Shown piece by piece: positions 63,404 to 64,000 of a DNA stretch of 64,000 nucleotides. Within the stretch, counting starts at the first letter, position 1; each line of letters starts with the position of its first letter. A program made the translations under genes and the position numbers. The stretch comes from Lacihabitans sp. LS3-19 (GTDB taxonomy: Bacteria > Bacteroidota > Bacteroidia > Cytophagales > Spirosomataceae): contig NZ_RJUA01000012.1 of the NCBI RefSeq assembly GCF_024343575.1, positions 40,534 through 104,533 of the forward strand. Reading direction: 5' to 3'. Under the pieces are notes generated by a model, which searched no databases, was not told the DNA's origin, and was given only the letters and a program-made list of their open reading frames with translations.

Positions 63404-64000
63404 TCAAGCTACTTTTTTGACTTGTTTTTGTTGCCGTTTTGATAGTCGGACGACATTTGCAGTAAAGATTCCGAAGAACATCCACACGATTTGTGTTTCT
63501 GGTGTTTTTGCTTTGATTTTCCTTAGGCCATAGTTTTCTTTTTCCGTGCCAAATGAGCCTTCTAGGCGTGTTCCTCTTTCTATAGAAAGGATGGTTTTAA
63601 CTTTTTTGATATTTTTATCTGTTACTTTTTTACCCTTTGCAACAAAATTGGTTTGCAGTTTTTTAGTGGTACAAAACCGCCTATTGCTATTTGTTGGATA
63701 AATCCCATCTGCTGCTAAATGTGTACAAGTTCCAATCATCAATCGATGTTTATAGTAAGCATGCTTTAGTCTGGTAGTCTCGTTGAAGGCATTGAAACTG
63801 TGGTGTTCAATGATGTTTAGCCCTCCAACTTGCATTATGTGAGCTTTTATACCGAACTCAACGGGTTTGTTTTCTTTTCCTCTTACGATCGGCCTTATGT
63901 GTGGTTGTGAAAGACTCACTATTCTATCTTTCACGCTAGTAGTTTTATTTTCAACAAGATAGCTTTGTTGTAGATATACTTTTCGGATGGTTTTAAATTT
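63404..64000 (-). CDS. IS transposase (DDE, IS1182/IS5-like), 5' end outside the window
   Basis: The frame is open from the right window edge to a stop at 63404; 198 codons are visible, so the GTG-initiated reading from 63934 is not the real start. Recognised segments are KTTSVKDRIVSLSQPHIRP, GKENKPVEFGIKAHIMQVGG, LAADGIYPTNSNRRF and the C-terminal RLEGSFGTEKENYGLRKIKAK, which carries the catalytic Glu of the DDE triad. It is the typical 3' half of IS1182/IS5-group transposases in Bacteroidota. The sequence shows no frameshift in this part. Confidence 0.85.
   Translation of the reverse strand, partial: KFKTIRKVYLQQSYLVENKTTSVKDRIVSLSQPHIRPIVRGKENKPVEFGIKAHIMQVGGLNIIEHHSFNAFNETTRLKHAYYKHRLMIGTCTHLAADGIYPTNSNRRFCTTKKLQTNFVAKGKKVTDKNIKKVKTILSIERGTRLEGSFGTEKENYGLRKIKAKTPETQIVWMFFGIFTANVVRLSKRQQKQVKKVA
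63404..64000. mobile_element. Insertion sequence, right part beyond the window
   Basis: Region occupied by the transposase gene. The left boundary cannot be fixed: no terminal inverted repeat can be confirmed because the other end is outside the window. The inverted repeats at 63249-63316 are candidates for the end. Confidence 0.55.

Overview
The window comes from a low-GC member of the Bacteroidota, most likely a Cytophagales-type bacterium. The direct signs are a SusC/SusD pair, many secreted proteins whose signal peptides end in ...AQ or in a lipobox, several -7 promoter boxes of the Bacteroidota type TAnnTTTG, an ATP-type PEP carboxykinase, a bacterial GH3-family enzyme, and ECF sigma factors with small partner genes. 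The genus is an inference; no rRNA is present. One tRNA (Asn-GTT) is seen. No CRISPR array, prophage or origin was found.

Layout. 1-3.4 kb: a 5' piece of a secreted protein gene, a long AT-rich gene-poor stretch with decayed-looking fragments (including a cysteine-less HMA-like ORF followed by an in-frame 50-codon tail behind a stop), then a YihY/BrkB membrane protein. 3.9-16.7 kb: tRNA-Asn and an amino-acid catabolism cluster: tryptophanase, arginase, and a complete histidine-utilisation operon read leftwards (marR-hutH-hutU-[two P-loop ATPase genes]-hutI-hutG). The two ATPases sit inside the operon with overlapping reading frames and their own well-formed promoter; this is the most unusual arrangement in the window. 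16.9-31 kb: an M50 protease, a secreted PI-PLC-like phosphodiesterase, a DUF1080 protein, a membrane protein, SusC/SusD, leucyl aminopeptidase, an M28 peptidase, DUF2089/YIP1 genes and a secreted alpha/beta hydrolase. 31-40 kb: pckA, a GH3 enzyme with a toroid-fold partner, an MDR oxidoreductase, a LolA-like protein, and a sigma/anti-sigma/fasciclin cluster resembling the SigK-RskA-MPT70/83 logic. 40-49 kb: an outer-membrane barrel, purU, a four-helix-bundle gene flanked by a 16-nt tandem repeat and a matching inverted repeat, der, a frameshifted M50-like pseudoprotease, an EamA transporter and two large lipoproteins. 49-64 kb: a lipid-flippase-type ABC exporter, a small operon (MazG-like hydrolase, pepT, yggS, DUF423), a collagen-like lipoprotein, a TPR protein with dihydroorotase, ispH, a Wzi/RemB-like barrel, a second ECF sigma factor with a small overlapping partner, a long outer-membrane protein, and the 3' part of an IS transposase at the right edge.

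Together the genes suggest a heterotroph feeding on peptides and glycans. Secreted and cytosolic peptidases release amino acids; the tna, arginase and hut enzymes break down Trp, Arg and His; PEP carboxykinase sends the carbon to gluconeogenesis; SusC/SusD import an unidentified ligand. The candidates for something undescribed are the ATPase pair inside the hut operon and the repeat-flanked four-helix-bundle cassette.
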